64,000 bases of DNA from Melieria omissa. Lineage: Eukaryota > Arthropoda > Insecta > Diptera > Ulidiidae. Below the pieces are notes generated by a model. It saw nothing but the letters and a program-made list of their open reading frames with translations, searched no databases and had not been told where the DNA came from. Shown piece by piece: positions 60,362 to 64,000 of this stretch. The position numbers and the translations under genes are program-made. The stretch is from assembly GCA_963971225.1 (NCBI GenBank), contig OZ020268.1:10799032-10863031 (forward strand), written 5' to 3'. Positions within the stretch are counted from its first letter, which is position 1, and every line of letters begins with the position of its first letter.

Positions 60362-62333
60362 ATGTTCTTAAAAAATTCGAAGCTGTTTGAAATATTTACT
60401 ATTTCGAGGACAAGGGAGAAGTTCGTTCTGGCTGTCACTGAAGAAATTGGTTACGTCGAAGGAAGTTTGCCTGCAGCCAACATATCTACGACTAAAAAGA
60501 AGATATCCAGGACTTATCGCACTATCAAGTTGAAATGGATTGCGGCAAACCGTACCAAATTAAATTTTGTCCAGAATAATGAGGTATGGTTGGAAAAAAC
60601 AACTTACTTCGATGCAGGAGATGCATGTAGCATAAGCGATGACCAACCATCGACATCAAAGGCGGCAATAGGAAGGCCGAAAAAGTCAATTCAGGACTGT
60701 GCGTCATTCACTAAAAAAAAGGAAGCTTATGGAGGCAACGGGAAAAATAACTACCACCCACCTGTCAGAAGCTTTGACTATGAAATATAATAAGGATCAG
60801 GAGAAAATGAAAGGCATTATAGTGAATGCAGTTTCACTAGCAAGCCCGAATCGAGTTCAAAGAATAAAGGACAGTATTCCCACCCCACCCAATGTGGTGC
60901 CAACCAAATATAGTCATAATGAAGCTTTAGCATTGTTTTTGGACTTAGGATTGTCCAAGGAAAACTATTTAATTTTGAGAAGTTCCTTGCAAAAACATAA
61001 TGCAGATGTTCTACCAGCATATCACAACATTACGTCAGCAAAAAAAGAGGCCGTTCCTTATAACTGCGAAATTACCGAAGTGTCAGCTCAAGTCGAACTG
61101 CAAAGCCTCATGGACCATACTGCGAAACGAATTTTGAGCAGCAAAAGTGAACAGGAGCTTAATGCGCTTTCAAAGAATCTAACCTTACTAAGTAAGTGGG
61201 GTTGCGATGGATCCTCTGGTCAAAGTACATATAAGCAAGCGATAAAAACAGCTGATGGCGAAAATATTACGGATTCTAATATGTTCATGGCATCCGTTGT
61301 TCCACTAAGGTTAAAGAGCGAACTTGCAGAACATTGGGGGAATCCTAGCCCTTCATCAGTACATTTCTGCCGACCAATACTATTTCAATATGCAAAGGAA
61401 ACTTCAGATCTCATTAGATCGACAGTTAGTAGCATACGAGATCAAATTGCTGCAATTGGGCGATTCAGCATACATTTTACTTGACGATGGTTGACGGAAA
61501 AGTTTTAAATGAAATAACAAACACGAAATCAACGCAGTGGTGTCCCATATGCAAGAGAGCGCAAAAAAATTTCCAATCACTAGATGAATCCATAACTGAT
61601 GAACATAATTATGAATATGGACTGTCGCCATTACATGCTAGAATCAAAACTATGGAGTTTATTTTGAAGCTAGCATATACACTCCCCCATAGTAATGAAA
61701 CCACTCTAACAAAGGAGATAATAGCAGCTAGAAAGAAGAGGATACAAGATGCTTTCTACAATGAGATGGGGTTAAGACTGGACCAGCCAAAACAAGGTTA
61801 TGGTAGTAGTAATGATGGAAACACATCTAGGACATTTTTTGACAAAGACGAAACAACAGCTAGGTTAACTGGAGTCGACCACGAAATAATTAAGAGACTT
61901 CAAGTTCTGCTTAATGTTTTATGCTGTAGAGAAAATGTAAATGCTGACAAATTTGGAGAATATGCTTTAACGACTACCAACTTATTACAGCAAAAGTATC
62001 CTTGGAAAAAATTAACACCCACTGTGCATAAAATATTAGCTCACGGCAAAAGTGTAATAGAGTACCAGCCATTGCCCATTGGAGAGCTGTCAGAAGAAGC
62101 CCAAGAGTCCAAATAAGGAATATAAAAAGTTTAGGTACATGAATACCTGCAAGACTACGCGTCTGCGTCAAAATGAGGATTTATTTAATATGCTTTTAGC
62201 TTCATCAGACCCACTAATTTCATCTTTAAGATATGTTAAGCGAAGAAAAGAATTACAAAAATATTACTCTCCAGAGATGTTTAGTTTATTCGATACAAGC
62301 CCAAGTACTGACTATTATTTTGAAAACAATTAA
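60362..62333 (+). pseudogene. Transib/RAG1-like transposase, three frame breaks
   Basis: Cut-and-paste transposase of the RAG1-core family, about 657 codons across four frame segments. Segment 1 (60362 to the A8 run at 60713-60720) has the basic GRPKKS linker. Segment 2 (to ~61478) has WGCDGSSGQS, first catalytic Asp at 61206-61208. Segment 3 (from ~61478 to 62113) has LTMVDGK, second Asp at 61493-61495. It also carries the zinc-type pair CPIC, GLSPLHARIK and HKILAH (like the RAG1 His pair). SEEAQE holds the probable third acidic residue, Glu at 62105-62107. Segment 4 (to stop 62331-62333) has NKEYKKFR and SSDPLISS. Apart from the three shifts no in-frame stop is seen. Each shift lies at or near a short A or T run, so base-calling error is an alternative to real decay. 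Confidence 0.9.
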
Positions 62334-62826
62334 ATTTCATATTATTTAATAAGAGGAAAATATCATCATAACTCAGATATAAGTATTTTTGTTAATAATA
62401 TAATACTAGTGCTGATTTCACTACTAGAACTACTATTACTAAAACTATTACTATTAAAATAATTTACAATAAATAAACACAAGGTGAAAGGTAATTTCAA
62501 GGTAAGTTTACGTAAATTTCCCGAATTCTGGTTCTAATTTTGAAAGCGAAATTTATTAATTTGTATCTTTAAATTTGACTCTTTCAGCTTATTTCTTAAA
62601 TTTCTTATTACTTTTCATCTTTTTTAATGCATTTTCATTAATTTTGCAACTAAAACTTATCATTGTAGCTCGCATTATTCTTATTTACAATAAGCCGAAC
62701 TTTGACAAAGTATTACGTAGCACCCTGTAACTCGATCTAGTTCAGTTTTGAAAATACAATAGCCTGATGAATTTCTAATCAACAGCAAAAAAAATTTTCC
62801 AATTATCTCTATTCGTTCAGGAGTTA

Positions 62827-62865
62827 TTAATTTTGCAACCTGAAATGACAAATTGAGCCACTGTG
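62827..62865 (-). repeat. Transib right terminus (inverted)
   Basis: On the minus strand: CACAGTG, GCT, 14 variable bases, AGGTTG and CAAAATTAA, the same geometry as the left end. It is followed by the CACCG duplication at 62866-62870. Confidence 0.85.
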
Positions 62866-62870
62866 CACCG
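62866..62870. other. Right target-site duplication of the Transib element (CACCG)
   Basis: Exact repeat of 59145-59149. Confidence 0.9.
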
Positions 62871-63111
62871 TTGCAGCGTCAGACTTTGGCTTCCGGTGAT
62901 CGTAAGCGTGTTTAATAGTTTCAGCTTTGCTGTTGCTTTTTCACGTTTGCATTTGTACATAGTTAGCAAAGTTTTTGTTGTTGTTAAAATTTGTTTTTGT
63001 ATGTATTGCCAACACAGCAAAATTACAATGCCAACACAATCACTGTGAGGGATTTACTTTTGTTAGTAGCAAATAGTTTATTTTTAATTAACATTTTTTT
63101 ATTTCTGATTC

Positions 63112-63820
63112 ATTGATTGAATAAGTTAAACTAAATAAAATTTATAATAAAAAGAAATAAGAAAATTGATTGAAAAAGTCAGTAATGAAATAGTTATTAA
63201 TTGATTTTTAGTTAGTTGGATGAAAAAAAATAAAAATTAGAAAAATCTGATTAATTGATTGAATAAGTAAAACTAAATATAATTAATAATAAAAAGAAAA
63301 AAAAATTGATTGAAATAGTTAATAATGAAATAGTTATTAATTGATTTTGAGTTAGTTAGAAATGAAAAAAATTAAAATTAGAAAAATCTGATTAATTGAT
63401 TGAATAAGTGAAACTAAATAAAATTATTAAAAAAAAGAACAAATAAAATTGATTGAAATAGTCTGTAATGAAATAATTATTAATTAATTTTTTTGTTAGT
63501 AAGAAATGAAAAAACAAAAATTAGAAAATTCTGATTTATGGATTGAATAAGTGAAACTAAATAAAATTTATAATAAAAAGAACAAATAAAATTGATTGAA
63601 ATAGTTAATAATGAAATAGTTACTAATTGATTTTTAGTTAGTTAGAAATGGAAAACAATAAAAATTAGAAAAATCTGTTTCATTGATTGAATAAGTAAAA
63701 CTAAATATAATTAATAATAAAAAGAAAAAAAGAAAACTTATTGAAATAGTTAATAATTTAATAGTTATTAATTGATTTTCAGTTAGTTAGAAATGGAAAA
63801 AAATAAAAAAAAAAAAATAG
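63112..63820. repeat. AT-rich satellite, five ~142-bp units
   Basis: ATTGATTGAATAAGT starts near 63112, 63254, 63395, ~63538 and 63682, giving periods of 141-144 bp. Each unit also has AACTAAATAAAATT, AATGAAATAGTTATTAATTG and AGTTAGTTAGAAATG. Units are closely similar. Confidence 0.88.
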
Positions 63821-63857
63821 TCAATTAAATTTATTGTAATTTCAATCTACTTCATTT

Positions 63858-63979
63858 TCATTAGAAATTCAATAATTAACTCTTTTGTTAGTTCTTTAGT
63901 TAAAAAATTAACTTTTGAGTTTATTTTTTTCTTTTTGTTAGTTCTTTAGTTAAAGAATTAACTATTGGATTTCTAATGA
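63858..63979. repeat. AT-rich inverted repeat
   Basis: TCATTAGAAATTCAATAATT at 63858 is inverted, with a few mismatches, at 63960-63979. A direct repeat of TTTTGTTAGTTCTTTAGTTA also occurs inside (about 63883 and 63936). It may be a small fold-back element; the window ends 21 bp later. Confidence 0.5.
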
Positions 63980-64000
63980 ATTCAAAATCTATAGTTATTA

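Larger units (their letters stand above)
59150..62865 (+). mobile_element. Transib DNA transposon with both ends (3716 bp)
   Basis: Both ends read CACAGTGGCT; at the same offset (position 25) both read AGGTTGCAAAA, with unrelated 14-bp sequence between. A perfect 5-bp duplication CACCG flanks the element. Inside, on the plus strand, lies a RAG1-related transposase pseudogene (60362-62333), preceded by a 1.2-kb non-coding leader and followed by 0.53 kb. Transib is the superfamily from which the RAG1 recombinase core and its recombination signals are thought to derive. The intact ends suggest it could still be a substrate for an active relative. Confidence 0.93.

Overview
This window looks like insect nuclear DNA, most likely from a higher fly; a tephritid-like fruit fly is possible, but that is only an inference. 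It is AT-rich and has one multi-exon gene with very short introns (51, 59 and 62 bp, plus one of 505 bp). That gene has a Drosophila-type start context (ACAAAATG). The rest is a crowd of DNA transposons, MITEs, SINEs, LTR and LINE debris and complex satellites. No prokaryotic gene organisation, CRISPR array or rRNA is seen.

The only clear host gene is on the minus strand at 25794-27727: a 5-exon, 418-residue gamma-butyrobetaine dioxygenase (BBOX1-like, carnitine synthesis). It has its zinc site, its HxD...H iron site and a poly(A) signal at 25533-25538.

The most notable feature is a Transib-type DNA transposon at 59150-62865 (3716 bp), the superfamily from which the vertebrate V(D)J recombinase RAG1 derives. 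Both ends are visible. Each begins with CACAGTG, identical to the RAG recombination-signal heptamer, and has a second conserved block at the same offset. A perfect 5-bp duplication, CACCG, flanks the element. The transposase region (60362-62333) keeps three acidic codons at the positions expected for catalysis and the zinc-type C..C and H..H motifs, but three frame disruptions break it.

Layout: 1-5.5 kb is AT-rich non-coding sequence. A LINE RNase H remnant lies at 5.56-6.19 kb. From 8.7 to 16.4 kb there are three members of one hAT-like family (ends CAGTGTTGCC) with 8-bp duplications. A tandem triplication occupies 16.9-17.8 kb. At 21.4-23.7 kb a satellite-like array is interrupted by a piggyBac-like MITE, a tRNA-derived SINE and a PIF/Harbinger-like MITE. 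Small piggyBac and hAT MITEs lie at 24.6-25.2 kb, and the BBOX gene follows. Two related LTR ends face away from each other at 29.3-30.3 kb, next to a piggyBac-type MITE. A 47-bp satellite (34.4-35.25 kb), a 387-bp fold-back element (35.7 kb) and a 1.6-kb GAGT-rich satellite (38.6-40.2 kb) follow. A 47.7-48.7 kb satellite is split by a hAT MITE. An internally deleted mariner is at 51.1-51.9 kb and a second SINE at 52.0 kb. Two oppositely oriented arrays of a 32-bp unit (52.4-53.3 and 54.85-56.84 kb) enclose a unique island. The Transib element and a ~142-bp AT-rich satellite end the window.

Between these lie less AT-rich islands (about 7-8, 13.7-15, 18.6-20.6, 36.2-38.3, 46.5-47.3, 49-50.5 and 53.5-54.7 kb) that look unique. 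They may be intergenic or intronic regulatory DNA; no exon could be supported in them.
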